DNA from: Achromobacter kerstersii
GTDB lineage: Bacteria > Pseudomonadota > Gammaproteobacteria > Burkholderiales > Burkholderiaceae_B
NCBI RefSeq assembly: GCF_902859595.1
Contig: NZ_CADIJQ010000004.1
Location: 1 to 64,000, forward strand
Length of the DNA: 64,000 nt
Reading direction: 5' to 3'
Part shown: positions 52,853-61,957 of the stretch, in pieces
How positions within the stretch are numbered: the stretch's first letter is position 1
Layout: every line of letters starts with the position of its first letter
Notes under the pieces: generated by a model
Seen by the model: only the letters and a program-made list of their open reading frames with translations
Databases searched by the model: none
What the model was told of the DNA's origin: nothing
Translations under genes and position numbers: made by a program

Positions 52853-55054
52853 ATGAAACACACCACGATCTACACCTTGCTGCTTGGCGTGCTTGCCAGC
52901 GGCTCTGCCCACGCGCTGACCTCCGAACCCGCCGTGGAAACGCTGTCGGCCACCACCGTCTACGGCGCGGGCCACGTTGACCCCGCGCCCAACGGCCCCG
53001 TCAACCTGGATGCCCGCGACAGCACCGGCAGCCGCCTGGGCCTGACCTTGCGCGAAACGCCCGCCAGCGTCACCGTGATCTCGCGCGAGCAGATCGAAGC
53101 GCGCGGCTCGCTCAGCACGCAAGAGATTGCGCGCGGCATTCCCGGCGTGGACAACGCATCGCCCCCCGGCAACGCCGGCGCGGTCAGCTACCGGGGTTTC
53201 TCGGGCGGCCAGGTGTCGCAGTTGTTCAACGGCATCTCGGTGCAATACGACGCCATTGCCGGGCGTCCGGTGGACAGCTGGATCTACGACCGCGTGGAAG
53301 CCATCGGCGGCCCGTCGACCTTCCTGTTCGGTGCGGGCGCGGTGGGCGGCGCCATCAACTACGTCACCAAGCTGCCCGAGCGCGATACGTTTTACGACGG
53401 CCAGTTGCGCCTGGGTTCCTTCGACAGCCGCCAGGTGTCGGTGGGCTTGAACCAGCAGCTGGCGGGCGATGCCGGCGGGCGTGGCCACTATCTGCGCATC
53501 GACGCCAACACCGGGTCCAGCCACGGCTGGGTGGACGGCAACCGTTCGCACGCCAGCCAGATTGCGGCATCGGTGTTGTCCGACCTGGGCAGCGACGTGA
53601 CGCAAACCTTCGCCTTCGAATATCAACGCGAACAAGTCGACCGCCCGTATTGGGGCACGCCGCTGATGACGAACGCGCAGGGCGTTGTGCAAGGCGCGGG
53701 CCACATCATGGATGGCACGCGCTTCAAGAACTACAACGTCAATGATGGGCTGTACGAACAGACGGTGTGGTGGGCGCGGTCCATGACCGAATGGCGCGCG
53801 AGTTCGGCCCTGACGATGAAGAACACGCTGTACTACTACCAGGCCGAGCGCGATTTCCGCAATCTGGAAACTTACCGCTTCAATACGGGCAACACGCTGG
53901 TGCAGCGCTCCGGCGCGCTGTTGCAGCGTCACGAACAACGCCTGGTGGGCAACCGTGTGGAAGGGCTGGTGCGTTCTTCCGTGGCCGGCCTGCCCAGCGA
54001 CTGGTCGTTTGGCGCCGACATCAGCGTGAACAAGGTCACGCGCTTTCCCACCAGCCTGCCCGCGCAAGTCGACGCCGTCGACCCTTATGACTTTTCGCCC
54101 GGCAACTTCTACGACATCCCCGGCATGACGCGCGGCCACAAAGCCGACCGCGACAACCGCATCCGCACCTTTGCGATGACGCTGGAGAACCGCACCGAAG
54201 TGCTGCCCGGCGTGGCCATCGTGTCGGCCTTGCGCAAGGACTTCATCGACCTGGATCTGACCAACCGCCGCGCCGTCACCGCCGCCTCGCCCGCCAGCGC
54301 GTCGCGCAGCTATTCGCCGCTGACCGGGCGGCTGGGCGTGAACTGGCAGGTCAGCCCCGAAGCGTCGCTGTACGCGCAGTACGCCACGGCGGCGGACCCT
54401 CCGTCGGGCCTGCTGGCCACCGCATCGTTTGCCGACGTGCTGAACAACGACCAGCTCACAACCGGCACGCAGGCCGAAGTGGGCGGCAAGTTCGACTTCT
54501 GGGACGGGCGCGGTTCCGCCACCGTGGCGCTCTACGAGATCAAGCGCAAACACATCTCGACGACCGACCCCAACAACCCGGGCGTGAGCGTTCCGGTGGG
54601 CGCACAGTCGGCGCGCGGCGTTGAACTGGCGGGCGGTTTGCAGCTGACGTCCAAGCTGTCCTTGCAAGGCAACGTGGCCTTTGTTGACCCGCAGTACGAC
54701 GACTTCTCGCAATCGGTGGGCGGCGTGTCCGTCTCGCGCAATGGCAACGTGCCGGTCAACACGCCGCGCCGTCTGGCCAACGTGTGGCTGGACTACGCGT
54801 TCGTGCCGGATTGGAACGCCAGCGTCGCCGCCCGCTACGTGGGCCGCGCCTACGCGGATGCCGCCAACACGGTGTGGGCGCCCTCGTACACGGTGTTTGA
54901 CGCCTCCTTGTCGCATCGGGTGAACCGCAACCTGAACGTGACCGCGCGCGTGCGCAACCTGACCGACAAGGTCTACGCGGCCAACGCCAGCCCGACGATG
55001 TTCTACCTGGGCGCGCCGCGCACGTTTGAACTGTCGCTGCAAGCCCGCTTCTAG
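52853..55054 (+). CDS. TonB-dependent receptor (siderophore/metal type)
   Basis: Outer-membrane receptor of 733 aa with signal peptide (LLLGVLASGSAHA), a plug domain (TLRETPASVTVISREQIEAR, GIPGVDNASPPGN, IEAIGGPSTFLFGAGAVGG-like text) and a beta barrel that ends with Phe (ELSLQARF), as barrels should. The receptor resembles FhuA/FpvA-like siderophore receptors but lacks an N-terminal signalling domain. Followed by a PepSY membrane protein gene and preceded by DUF2946, a set seen in metal or siderophore uptake loci. An open frame extends 30 codons upstream; the ATG at 52853 begins the signal peptide. Confidence 0.92.
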   Translation: MKHTTIYTLLLGVLASGSAHALTSEPAVETLSATTVYGAGHVDPAPNGPVNLDARDSTGSRLGLTLRETPASVTVISREQIEARGSLSTQEIARGIPGVDNASPPGNAGAVSYRGFSGGQVSQLFNGISVQYDAIAGRPVDSWIYDRVEAIGGPSTFLFGAGAVGGAINYVTKLPERDTFYDGQLRLGSFDSRQVSVGLNQQLAGDAGGRGHYLRIDANTGSSHGWVDGNRSHASQIAASVLSDLGSDVTQTFAFEYQREQVDRPYWGTPLMTNAQGVVQGAGHIMDGTRFKNYNVNDGLYEQTVWWARSMTEWRASSALTMKNTLYYYQAERDFRNLETYRFNTGNTLVQRSGALLQRHEQRLVGNRVEGLVRSSVAGLPSDWSFGADISVNKVTRFPTSLPAQVDAVDPYDFSPGNFYDIPGMTRGHKADRDNRIRTFAMTLENRTEVLPGVAIVSALRKDFIDLDLTNRRAVTAASPASASRSYSPLTGRLGVNWQVSPEASLYAQYATAADPPSGLLATASFADVLNNDQLTTGTQAEVGGKFDFWDGRGSATVALYEIKRKHISTTDPNNPGVSVPVGAQSARGVELAGGLQLTSKLSLQGNVAFVDPQYDDFSQSVGGVSVSRNGNVPVNTPRRLANVWLDYAFVPDWNASVAARYVGRAYADAANTVWAPSYTVFDASLSHRVNRNLNVTARVRNLTDKVYAANASPTMFYLGAPRTFELSLQARF

Positions 55055-55085
55055 TCCGCCCCTAGCTCCGCCGTGTAGAGATGCC

Positions 55086-56732
55086 ATGAGCGCCACATCG
55101 CCCCGTTCTTCCGCTCGCCCCGCCGGGCCGCCGCTGTCCACGCGCGCCAAGCGCTGGCTCTATCTGATCCATCGCTGGGCCGGCGTCGTGCTGTGCCTGT
55201 TCTTCGCCATGTGGTTCGTGAGCGGCGTGGTGATGATGTATGTGGGTTATCCCAAGCTCACGCCTCATGAACGCCTGACCCATCTGGCGCCGTTGGACGC
55301 CACGCGGATCGCCATCACGCCCGAGCAGGCGCTGGCGGCTGCCGGGAAAACGCGCGCAGACGCGCCCGGCTTGCAGCTATCTGCCAGCCAGGGCGGCGCG
55401 CCGGTGTATGTGGTGCCGGCGTCGATGCCGGGTTCCGCCCCGGGTTCAAGCCCCGCCGCGCCCAAAGTCGTCGACGCCGCCACCGGCCTGCTGCTGCCCA
55501 AGGCGGACGCCACGACAGCGCAGGCCACGGCGCTTGCCTGGTTCGGTGACGCGTACGCCGCGCACTACGACGGGCTGGTGGACGAGGACGTCTATACCCA
55601 CTCGGGCGCACTGGATGTGCATCGCCCTTTGCACCGCATCGACATGAGCGACCCCGCGCGCACGCGCTTGTACGTGTCGTCGGCGACGGGCGCGGTGGTG
55701 CTGGACGCCACCCGCAACGAGCGCGCCTGGAATTATGTGGGCGCGTGGGTCCATTGGCTGTACATGTTTCGCGGCAACGCGCTGGACCCGTGGTGGCATG
55801 ACATCGTGGTGTGGCTGTCGGTCGCGGGCGTGGTGCTGGCATTGACGGGCACCATCGTGGGCATGCTGCGCTGGCGGTTTTCGCGGCCTTACGCCAGTGG
55901 CAGCCGGTCGCCCTACCGCGACAACATGATGCGCTGGCATCACATCAGTGGTTTGCTGTTTGCCGCCATCACCATCACGTGGATTTTCAGCGGGCTGATG
56001 TCGATGAACCCGTGGAAGGTGTTCACCAGCACCGCCGCCCCGCTAGCGCGCAGCGCCTATGCCGATGGGTCGGCCGCTGGGTCTGCCGATGGGTCTGCCG
56101 CTGGGGCTGCCGCTGGGTCGCCCAATGGGTGGGCCGCTGGGTCGGCCAATGCGGCGGCCAACGCGCCGCTGGCGTCGCCACGCGATCTGATCGCCGCCCT
56201 GCCCTCCGCCCCGCGTGAGTTGAGCTGGGCGCGCAACGCGGGCCAGGACGTGGTGCTGGCACGCGGCGCGGCGGGCGCGCCGCAAGTGCTGTCGGCCACC
56301 CAAGGCACGCCTTACGCCTTTGACGACGCCAAGCTGCGCCAGGCGGCCACGCTATTGCTGCCCGGCGCCACGCTGCGCGAGGTGCAGGTGCTGCGCCAGT
56401 ACGACGTGTATTACTACGCGCGCGACGAACACGCGATGCTGGGCCATGTTGAAAAGCCGCTGCCCGTCTGGCGGCTGGTATACGACAACCCGCAGGCCAC
56501 CTGGATTTATCTGGACCCGCACACCGGCCAGATTCAGGGCCGGCAAGACCGCAGCGGACGCGTCAGCCGCTGGCTGTTCGCCTTTCTCCACAGCTGGGAT
56601 TGGACGGGTCTGCTGTCGCGCCGGCCGCTCTGGGATGCCTTGCTGATTTTCCTGAGCCTGGGCGGGGCGGCGCTGAGTCTGACCGGTGTAGTGATCGGGT
56701 GGCGGCGGCTTGGCAAGAAGCTGCGCGGCTGA
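55086..56732 (+). CDS. PepSY-associated membrane protein
   Basis: A 548-aa inner-membrane protein with a PepSY_TM layout: a first segment (IHRWAGVVLCLFFAMWFVSG), periplasmic part, segments near 235-260 and 290-312, a second periplasmic part and a C-terminal segment (LLIFLSLGGAALSLTGVVIG). The His in LYLIHRWAG is typical of members that bind haem or transfer electrons. Such proteins next to TonB receptors are proposed to reduce imported ferric siderophores. It begins 31 bp after the receptor stop. An Ala/Gly/Ser repeat encoded around 56060-56160 forms a flexible loop. Confidence 0.87.
   Translation: MSATSPRSSARPAGPPLSTRAKRWLYLIHRWAGVVLCLFFAMWFVSGVVMMYVGYPKLTPHERLTHLAPLDATRIAITPEQALAAAGKTRADAPGLQLSASQGGAPVYVVPASMPGSAPGSSPAAPKVVDAATGLLLPKADATTAQATALAWFGDAYAAHYDGLVDEDVYTHSGALDVHRPLHRIDMSDPARTRLYVSSATGAVVLDATRNERAWNYVGAWVHWLYMFRGNALDPWWHDIVVWLSVAGVVLALTGTIVGMLRWRFSRPYASGSRSPYRDNMMRWHHISGLLFAAITITWIFSGLMSMNPWKVFTSTAAPLARSAYADGSAAGSADGSAAGAAAGSPNGWAAGSANAAANAPLASPRDLIAALPSAPRELSWARNAGQDVVLARGAAGAPQVLSATQGTPYAFDDAKLRQAATLLLPGATLREVQVLRQYDVYYYARDEHAMLGHVEKPLPVWRLVYDNPQATWIYLDPHTGQIQGRQDRSGRVSRWLFAFLHSWDWTGLLSRRPLWDALLIFLSLGGAALSLTGVVIGWRRLGKKLRG
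56060..56160 (+). repeat. 12-bp in-frame repeat in PepSY membrane gene
   Basis: About eight degenerate 12-bp units of GCCGCTGGGTCT type encode SAAG/SADG tetrapeptides in the second periplasmic loop. The frame is kept throughout. Confidence 0.7.
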
Positions 56733-56787
56733 GATGCACTATGCTCACCGTCTTGCATGACGAATCACCGCTATTCAGGAGCCTTCC

Positions 56788-57216
56788 ATGTCAGACGTCA
56801 CCATCTATCACAACCCCAAGTGCGGCACGTCCCGCAATACGCTGGCGCTGATCCGCAACGCCGGCATTGAGCCCACGGTGGTGCTGTACGTGGAAACGCC
56901 GCCGTCGCGCGCCACCTTGAACGCCTTGTTCAAGAAGGCCGGCATCAGCGTGCGTGACGCGCTGCGTGAAAAGGGCACGCCGTACCAGGAGCTTGGCCTG
57001 GACGACACCAGCTTGTCCGATGACGCGCTGCTGGACGCCATTGAACAGCACCCGATTCTGCTGAACCGTCCCTTTGTCACCACGCCGCTGGGCGCGCGCC
57101 TGTGCCGCCCGTCGGAGCTGGTGCTGGACATTCTGCCCTCGCCCCAGCAAGGCGCGTTCACCAAGGAAGACGGCGAAGCGGTCATCGACGCCGACGGCAA
57201 ACGCATCCAGAAGTAA
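56788..57216 (+). CDS. arsC: Glutaredoxin-coupled arsenate reductase ArsC
   Basis: A 142-aa ArsC of the E. coli plasmid type. Catalytic Cys12 is in YHNPKCGTSRN; the arginines that bind arsenate are in LLNRPFV, GARLCRPSE and the middle KKAGISVRDALREKG. AGGAG precedes the ATG. It reduces arsenate to arsenite with glutathione and glutaredoxin. No arsenite pump or ArsR gene is adjacent, so it is a stand-alone copy. Confidence 0.94.
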   Translation: MSDVTIYHNPKCGTSRNTLALIRNAGIEPTVVLYVETPPSRATLNALFKKAGISVRDALREKGTPYQELGLDDTSLSDDALLDAIEQHPILLNRPFVTTPLGARLCRPSELVLDILPSPQQGAFTKEDGEAVIDADGKRIQK

Positions 57217-57306
57217 AAGGGCGTACTCCGCCGCATTTTGTAAGCGGACTGACGGGAAACCCCTTTACCATCGCGGCTATTGATTATTACGCTGCGATGA
57301 CGTGTC

Positions 57307-57912
57307 ATGGATTTCCTGGAAAGCTTCAACCAGTCCTTTTTTCTTCTGATCAATGCCGACCCGGCCACCCCTGTATGGCGGATTCATGCCGCCATGCTGG
57401 TGGCCAATCAGCTGATCCTGCTGGTGCCCGGCGCGCTGGCGGCGATGTGGTTGTGGGGCGGGCAAGCGCAGCGCAATCTGGCCCTGAAAGTGCTGGCCAG
57501 CATCGGCGTTGCGCTGGTCGCCAGCTATGCGTGCGGCGCGCTGTTGCCGCATCCGCGTCCCTTCGTGATCGGGCTGGGGCATACGTTCTTCCCGCACAAG
57601 CCGACGTCGTCATTTCCCAGCAACCACACCATCATCATCGCCACGTTCGCCTTTGCGCTGATCTTTGATCGGCGCTGGGCGGCATGGGGCGTAGTGGCAT
57701 TGTTGGGCGCGGCGGTGGTCGGCACATCGCGCGTATACCTGGGCGTGCATTTCCCGCTGGATATCGTGGGCGGGCTGATCCTGGCGCCCGTCGCGGCGGC
57801 CATCGCGGTTCCGGTGTGGAACCGCATTGGCGCGCCGTTGACGTTGGTGGCGCAAGGCATCTATCGCAAAGTGCTGGCGCTGCCGATTGCGCGCGGCTGG
57901 ATACGCGCGTAG
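57307..57912 (+). CDS. PAP2-family phosphatase (undecaprenyl-diphosphatase type)
   Basis: A membrane phosphatase (201 aa) with the three PAP2 motifs: LPHPRPFVIG, SSFPSNHTI and SRVYLGVHFPLDIVGG. The PSNH form and size are like BcrC/YbjG enzymes that recycle undecaprenyl pyrophosphate for cell-wall synthesis; other lipid phosphates are possible. About five membrane segments. Convergent with the Bug gene; their stops lie 21 bp apart. Confidence 0.88.
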   Translation: MDFLESFNQSFFLLINADPATPVWRIHAAMLVANQLILLVPGALAAMWLWGGQAQRNLALKVLASIGVALVASYACGALLPHPRPFVIGLGHTFFPHKPTSSFPSNHTIIIATFAFALIFDRRWAAWGVVALLGAAVVGTSRVYLGVHFPLDIVGGLILAPVAAAIAVPVWNRIGAPLTLVAQGIYRKVLALPIARGWIRA

Positions 57913-57933
57913 ATCAGCATCCGTAGCGCGCCA

Positions 57934-58914
57934 TCAATTGATGGCTACCTTGGCGTCCTTGACCAGCTTGGCGTAGTTCTCGGTGTCGGCGCCGATGCGC
58001 GCACGCATCTGGTCCGGCGTATCGCCAATCGGCACCGCGCCAATCTCCGCCATGCGGCGCGAGAAATCCGGCGACTTGATGATCTTCACCATCTCGGCAT
58101 TCAGCCGCGCCACCACCTCTTTGGGCGCGGCGGCCGGGGCCAGTACGCCGAACCACGTCCCCATGTTGAACGGCTTGATGCCCGCCTCTTCCATCGTCGG
58201 CACGTCCGGCAAGGCCGCCGAGCGCTGATTGGTCGTGACCGCCAGCGCGCGCAACTTGCCGCTCTGGATATGCGCCAGCACGGGCGTGATGGTGTCGAAC
58301 GACATGTCGATCTGGCCGCCCAGCAGATCCGTCGTCAACGGCCCGCTGCCCTTGTACGGCACATGCAGCAGCTTCACCTGCCCTTCCTGTTCAAACTGCG
58401 CGCCGATCAGATGCTGGCCGGTGCCCATGCCGTTTGATCCATAGGTGAGCTTGCCCGGCGCGGCTTTCGCCAAGGCCAGCAGCCCTTGCACGGTCTTGGC
58501 GTCCAGCTTCGGGTTGACGACCAGCACGTTAGGCACGAGCGCCACCGTCGTCACCGGCGCAAAGTCTTTCTGGAAGTCGTAGTGCAGGCTTTTGTACACG
58601 CTGGTGGCGATGGTGTGATGCACCGCGCCCATCAGCAGGGTGTAGCCGTCGGGCGCCGCCTTGGCGACGTAGTCCGCGCCCAAGGTCGAGCCCGCGCCGG
58701 GTTTGTTTTCCACCACCACCGGCTGGCCCAGGCTCTTGGCCAGTTCCTGCCCCAGCGCGCGCGCCAGCACGTCGGTGGTGCCGCCCGCCGGGAACGGCAC
58801 GACCAGGCTGATCGGCCGGGACGGGTACGACTGGGCCATGGCCCCGCCCGCCAGCGGCAGGCTTAACACGCAGGCAACCGCCCACGTGCGCACGCGGAAA
58901 ATTCGCTTGAACAT
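57934..58914 (-). CDS. Bug-family (TctC-like) solute-binding protein
   Basis: Second orphan Bug receptor (326 aa), with signal peptide (VACVLSLPLAGGAMAQ) and the motifs SYPSRPISLVVPFPAGGTTD, NKPGAGSTLGADYVAKAAPDG and VPYKGSGPLTTDLLGGQID. AAGGAGA precedes the ATG. It lies 111 bp after a tartrate/malate-type dehydrogenase gene on the same strand; the ligand may be a hydroxy-dicarboxylate used by that enzyme. No membrane components nearby. Confidence 0.92.
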   Translation of the reverse strand: MFKRIFRVRTWAVACVLSLPLAGGAMAQSYPSRPISLVVPFPAGGTTDVLARALGQELAKSLGQPVVVENKPGAGSTLGADYVAKAAPDGYTLLMGAVHHTIATSVYKSLHYDFQKDFAPVTTVALVPNVLVVNPKLDAKTVQGLLALAKAAPGKLTYGSNGMGTGQHLIGAQFEQEGQVKLLHVPYKGSGPLTTDLLGGQIDMSFDTITPVLAHIQSGKLRALAVTTNQRSAALPDVPTMEEAGIKPFNMGTWFGVLAPAAAPKEVVARLNAEMVKIIKSPDFSRRMAEIGAVPIGDTPDQMRARIGADTENYAKLVKDAKVAIN

Positions 58915-59025
58915 GCTTGTCTCCTTGGGATACGAATGAACTTCGCTTCTTGTTCTATGGTCGGAATTGCGCTGCGGGTCTGATGCCCGCAGTCAAGCAT
59001 TCCGGTGGTCTTGCCAACCCGCCTG

Positions 59026-60111
59026 CTACGCCGCCTTCACCTGCTTGCCCGCCGTCAACAGCGCGCACACCGCTTCGGTCACCGCATCGGTCGTGGCGTT
59101 GCCGCCCAGGTCGCGCGTATGCAGCGCGGGCGTGGCAGTCACTTGTTCGATGGCCTGCATCAAGCGCGCTGCGGCGTCGTGTTCACCCAGATGCTCCAGC
59201 AGCATCACCACCGACCAGAACGTGCCGACGGGATTCGCCAGGCCCTTGCCCATGATGTCGAAGGCAGAGCCGTGGATGGGTTCGAACATGGACGGATAGC
59301 GGCGCTCGGGGTCGATGTTGCCGGTGGGCGCAATACCCAGGCTGCCGGCCAGCGCAGCGGCCAGATCGCTCAGGATGTCGGCGTGCAGGTTGGTGGCGAC
59401 GATGGTGTCCAGTGACGCCGGCTTGTTGACCATGCGCGCGGTGGCGGCGTCAACCAGTTCCTTGTCCCACGTCACGTCCGGGAATTCGCGGCTGACTTGC
59501 AGCGCGATCTCGTCCCACATCACCATGGCGTGGCGTTGCGCGTTGGATTTCGTGACGACGGTCAGCAACTTGCGCGGACGCGATTGCGCCAGCTTGAAGG
59601 CAAAGCGCAGAATGCGTTCGACGCCCGCACGCGTCATGATCGACACGTCGGTGGCGGCTTCGATAGGGTGGCCCTGGTGCACGCGCCCGCCCACGCCCGA
59701 ATACTCACCTTCCGAGTTTTCGCGCACGATCACCCAGTTCAGTTGTTCAGGCGTGCAGCGTTTCAGCGGCGCGTCAATGCCGGGCAGGATGCGCGTGGGG
59801 CGCACGTTGGCGTACTGGTCAAAGCCCTGGCAGATTTTCAGGCGCAGGCCCCACAGCGTGATGTGGTCGGCAATGTCGGGGTCGCCCGCCGAGCCGAACA
59901 GAATGGCGTCTTTGTCGCGCAGCGCGTCCAGCCCATCGGCCGGCATCATCACGCCGTGCTGGCGGTAGTAGTCGCCGCCCCAGTCAAAGTTCTGGAATTC
60001 AAAGTGCAGGCCGCCCGCTTGCGCCAGGGCCTGCATGATGCGCTGGCCGGCCGGAATGACTTCCTTGCCGATGCCGTCGCCGGGAATGGTTGCGATGCGA
60101 TAGGTTTTCAT
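59026..60111 (-). CDS. Tartrate/D-malate-type dehydrogenase
   Basis: A 361-aa member of the isocitrate/isopropylmalate dehydrogenase family, closest to tartrate dehydrogenase/decarboxylase and D-malate dehydrogenase (YeaU, TtuC type). Visible motifs: IATIPGDGIGKEVIPAG, FGSAGDPDIADHITLWGLRL, RENSEGEYSGVGGR, VTKSNAQRHAMVMWDE, and ATNLHADILSDLAAAL with SMFEPIHGSAFDIMGKGLAN. The metal-binding Asp residues are present. It starts at MKTYRIATI; the open frame upstream is not conserved. Its product and the downstream Bug receptor probably serve the same hydroxy-acid. Confidence 0.9.
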   Translation of the reverse strand: MKTYRIATIPGDGIGKEVIPAGQRIMQALAQAGGLHFEFQNFDWGGDYYRQHGVMMPADGLDALRDKDAILFGSAGDPDIADHITLWGLRLKICQGFDQYANVRPTRILPGIDAPLKRCTPEQLNWVIVRENSEGEYSGVGGRVHQGHPIEAATDVSIMTRAGVERILRFAFKLAQSRPRKLLTVVTKSNAQRHAMVMWDEIALQVSREFPDVTWDKELVDAATARMVNKPASLDTIVATNLHADILSDLAAALAGSLGIAPTGNIDPERRYPSMFEPIHGSAFDIMGKGLANPVGTFWSVVMLLEHLGEHDAAARLMQAIEQVTATPALHTRDLGGNATTDAVTEAVCALLTAGKQVKAA

Positions 60112-60193
60112 GGGCCGACAGGTTCCTTGCTGATAAGGGTCTGTCGGCAATGTACCGAGCGCTGCGCGCCGTGCGCGCAGCGCCATTCACAAC

Positions 60194-60216
60194 ATCTTCA
60201 ACTTCAGGTTGAAGAT
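60194..60216. repeat. 9-bp inverted repeat between genes
   Basis: ATCTTCAAC (60194-60202) and GTTGAAGAT (60208-60216) are exact inverted copies with a 5-base loop, just after the DUF3829 gene end. No T run follows on either strand, so a simple intrinsic terminator is uncertain. Confidence 0.5.
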
Positions 60217-60229
60217 CGGCTCGCTGCGA

Positions 60230-61195
60230 TCAGCAGCGGCTCACGTTCAGGTTGTTGATCAAGTTGTTGAAGTTCTGGCGCAGGCTGTAGGCGTCGTCCA
60301 CGATCGTGGGGCGCAAGCTCTTGAACGCGCCCGTGCGTTCGGCGTCTTGCTTGTAGCGTCCGCTGTCGGTGTTCTCCAGCACTTTGCGCCCCGCCGCCAG
60401 CAGGGAATTGGCCTTCATCATCGTGCTTGCGCAACCCTTGGGATCGGCTTCGCGGGTCTTCTTGTCAAAGCCCAGCGCCATTTCATTCAGCTTGTCCAGC
60501 TGCTGCGTGAACGCCTCTTTCTTGTCGCCCAGGCCGGTGCCGTCGAAAATGCCGGTCGCCTGATCCAGCGTGGATTTGGCGTAATACACCATGCCGGCGC
60601 GGTAATACGCCACGGTGTCTTTCTTGGCCTTCTCGAACGCTTCCTTGGTGTTGGCCGTGTCCTTCACCGAGATGCCGTGATAGAACGCGCTCTCGGCCTT
60701 CGCGACGGCGGTCAGCGCCGACACATAGGCAGGGCTTTTTTCACGCGCCAGCGCGCCGTTATCCGACACATAGGTCTTGGCGGCAGCGTAGTTTTGCAGC
60801 TCGGTGCTCAGCGGGGCCAGCGTACCCAGCGCTTGCGAAAAATCCTTGGCGGCGGCGTCGATCTCGGGAATGGCGGGTTTCATCGCCAGCGCCTTGTCCA
60901 GCTTTTCCTTGGTGCGCAACACCATGATGTCATTGCCGATGACGTAGTCCTTCACGGGCTTCTTGTCGGCCAGCTTGGGCACCATGTACTGCTCGTACTG
61001 GGACAGCGTTTCGTCAAACGACTGCGTGATGCCGTTGGCCGCATCAACGTACTGGTTGTACTTGACGATCTCGGCCTGGGCGGTGCTGGCTTCGGGAGCC
61101 TTCGCGTCCTGCTTGGCGGTGTCATCGCCGCACGCGGCGAGCATCAACGTAGCGGCTAGAAGGGCGGACATGCACAAGGGGCGCGACATAAACAT
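60230..61195 (-). CDS. DUF3829 lipoprotein
   Basis: A 321-aa lipoprotein, YiiG-like. The lipobox LAAC (in LLAATLMLAACGDD) is clear and the rest is mostly helical with few hydrophobic residues (EKLDKALAMKPAIPEIDAAA, YRAGMVYYAKSTLDQAT). GGAGA stands before the ATG at 61195. No function is known for the family. It ends 118 bp before the start of the tartrate-type dehydrogenase gene on the same strand. Confidence 0.85.
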   Translation of the reverse strand: MFMSRPLCMSALLAATLMLAACGDDTAKQDAKAPEASTAQAEIVKYNQYVDAANGITQSFDETLSQYEQYMVPKLADKKPVKDYVIGNDIMVLRTKEKLDKALAMKPAIPEIDAAAKDFSQALGTLAPLSTELQNYAAAKTYVSDNGALAREKSPAYVSALTAVAKAESAFYHGISVKDTANTKEAFEKAKKDTVAYYRAGMVYYAKSTLDQATGIFDGTGLGDKKEAFTQQLDKLNEMALGFDKKTREADPKGCASTMMKANSLLAAGRKVLENTDSGRYKQDAERTGAFKSLRPTIVDDAYSLRQNFNNLINNLNVSRC

Positions 61196-61254
61196 CTGTT
61201 CTCCATAAAAGGGAACGCATCATATGCCCGGGCATCCGCTAACACGCTACAAAG

Positions 61255-61809
61255 TCATTCTGGCCTGTCACAATTGTTTTCAATACGCGACCACTTCTGT
61301 TCATGGTCGAGCAACCAGCGCTTGCGATGCAGTCCCCCGCCATAGCCGGTCAGCGACGCGTTCGCGCCCACGACACGATGGCACGGCACCACAATGCCAA
61401 TCGGATTCGCGCCGTTGGCCAGCCCCACGGCGCGCACAGCGGTCGGACGCGCAATGCGTTGCGCCAGGCCGCTGTAGCTGATGGGCGCGCCACCCGCGAT
61501 GCCGCGCAACGCCTGCCACACCTGCCGTTGGAAGTCCGTGCCGCCGGTGGCGACATCCAGCGTGTCGATGGCGTGTACGTCCCCGTCGAAGTACGCCTGA
61601 AGCGCCCGGGTCGCGGGAGATGCGTGTGCGGCGTCATGCAATGTGATGGCCGCGTTGCCGTACTGCCGGCGCAGCAGCGTGTGCATGCGCGATTCAAAAT
61701 CCTGCCAGTCCACCGCGCGCAGGCGCTGTTGTGCATCGGTCAGCACCAGCATCAGGCCGATGGGCGTCGGCACGCGTTCAAGCGTGAAGTGATGCGTCGT
61801 GGCGTTCAT
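61255..61809 (-). CDS. ogt: Methylated-DNA--protein-cysteine methyltransferase Ogt
   Basis: A suicide DNA-repair protein (184 aa) that removes methyl groups from O6-methylguanine. The acceptor is Cys143 in IVVPCHRVVG; the DNA-binding helix contains RPTAVRAVGLANGANP. GGAG precedes the ATG at 61809; longer starts upstream would run into the operator region. It is divergent from an Ada-AlkA fusion gene, so the two form an alkylation-repair pair with a shared regulatory region. Confidence 0.95.
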   Translation of the reverse strand: MNATTHHFTLERVPTPIGLMLVLTDAQQRLRAVDWQDFESRMHTLLRRQYGNAAITLHDAAHASPATRALQAYFDGDVHAIDTLDVATGGTDFQRQVWQALRGIAGGAPISYSGLAQRIARPTAVRAVGLANGANPIGIVVPCHRVVGANASLTGYGGGLHRKRWLLDHEQKWSRIENNCDRPE

Positions 61810-61872
61810 GGAAAGCTCCATTGGCTGCAAAGGCATGCGGCCACTATAAGGGCGGGTTCCGGCGGCGTGCTG

Positions 61873-61921
61873 GCGGTTTTCGGACAGCAATGTCAGGCCA
61901 ACAACAGTGTCCGAAAACCGC
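61873..61921. promoter_or_regulatory. 14-bp inverted repeat between ogt and ada-alkA
   Basis: GCGGTTTTCGGACA (61873-61886) and TGTCCGAAAACCGC (61908-61921) are perfect inverted copies separated by 21 bases. The dyad is in the 148-bp divergent intergenic region, 64 bp from the ogt start and 37 bp from the ada-alkA start. The fusion protein has the Ada methyl-phosphotriester and AraC-type DNA-binding domains, so it could bind here and control both genes. Confidence 0.6.
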
Positions 61922-61957
61922 TAGATTTTCTTCTCGGCGCGGCGCTAGCATGGCGGC

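Noticed and set aside
52847-55150. Long open frame antisense to the TonB receptor gene
   Set aside because: Same mirror effect; the receptor on the plus strand has signal peptide, plug and barrel motifs.
57931-57944. 14-bp palindrome CCATCAATTGATGG at the end of a Bug gene
   Set aside because: It encodes the last residues and stop of the gene, has no loop or T run, and may be chance.
61224-61235. 12-bp palindrome ATGCCCGGGCAT between ogt and the DUF3829 gene
   Set aside because: Short GC-rich palindromes are expected by chance here and no promoter or repeat partner was seen.
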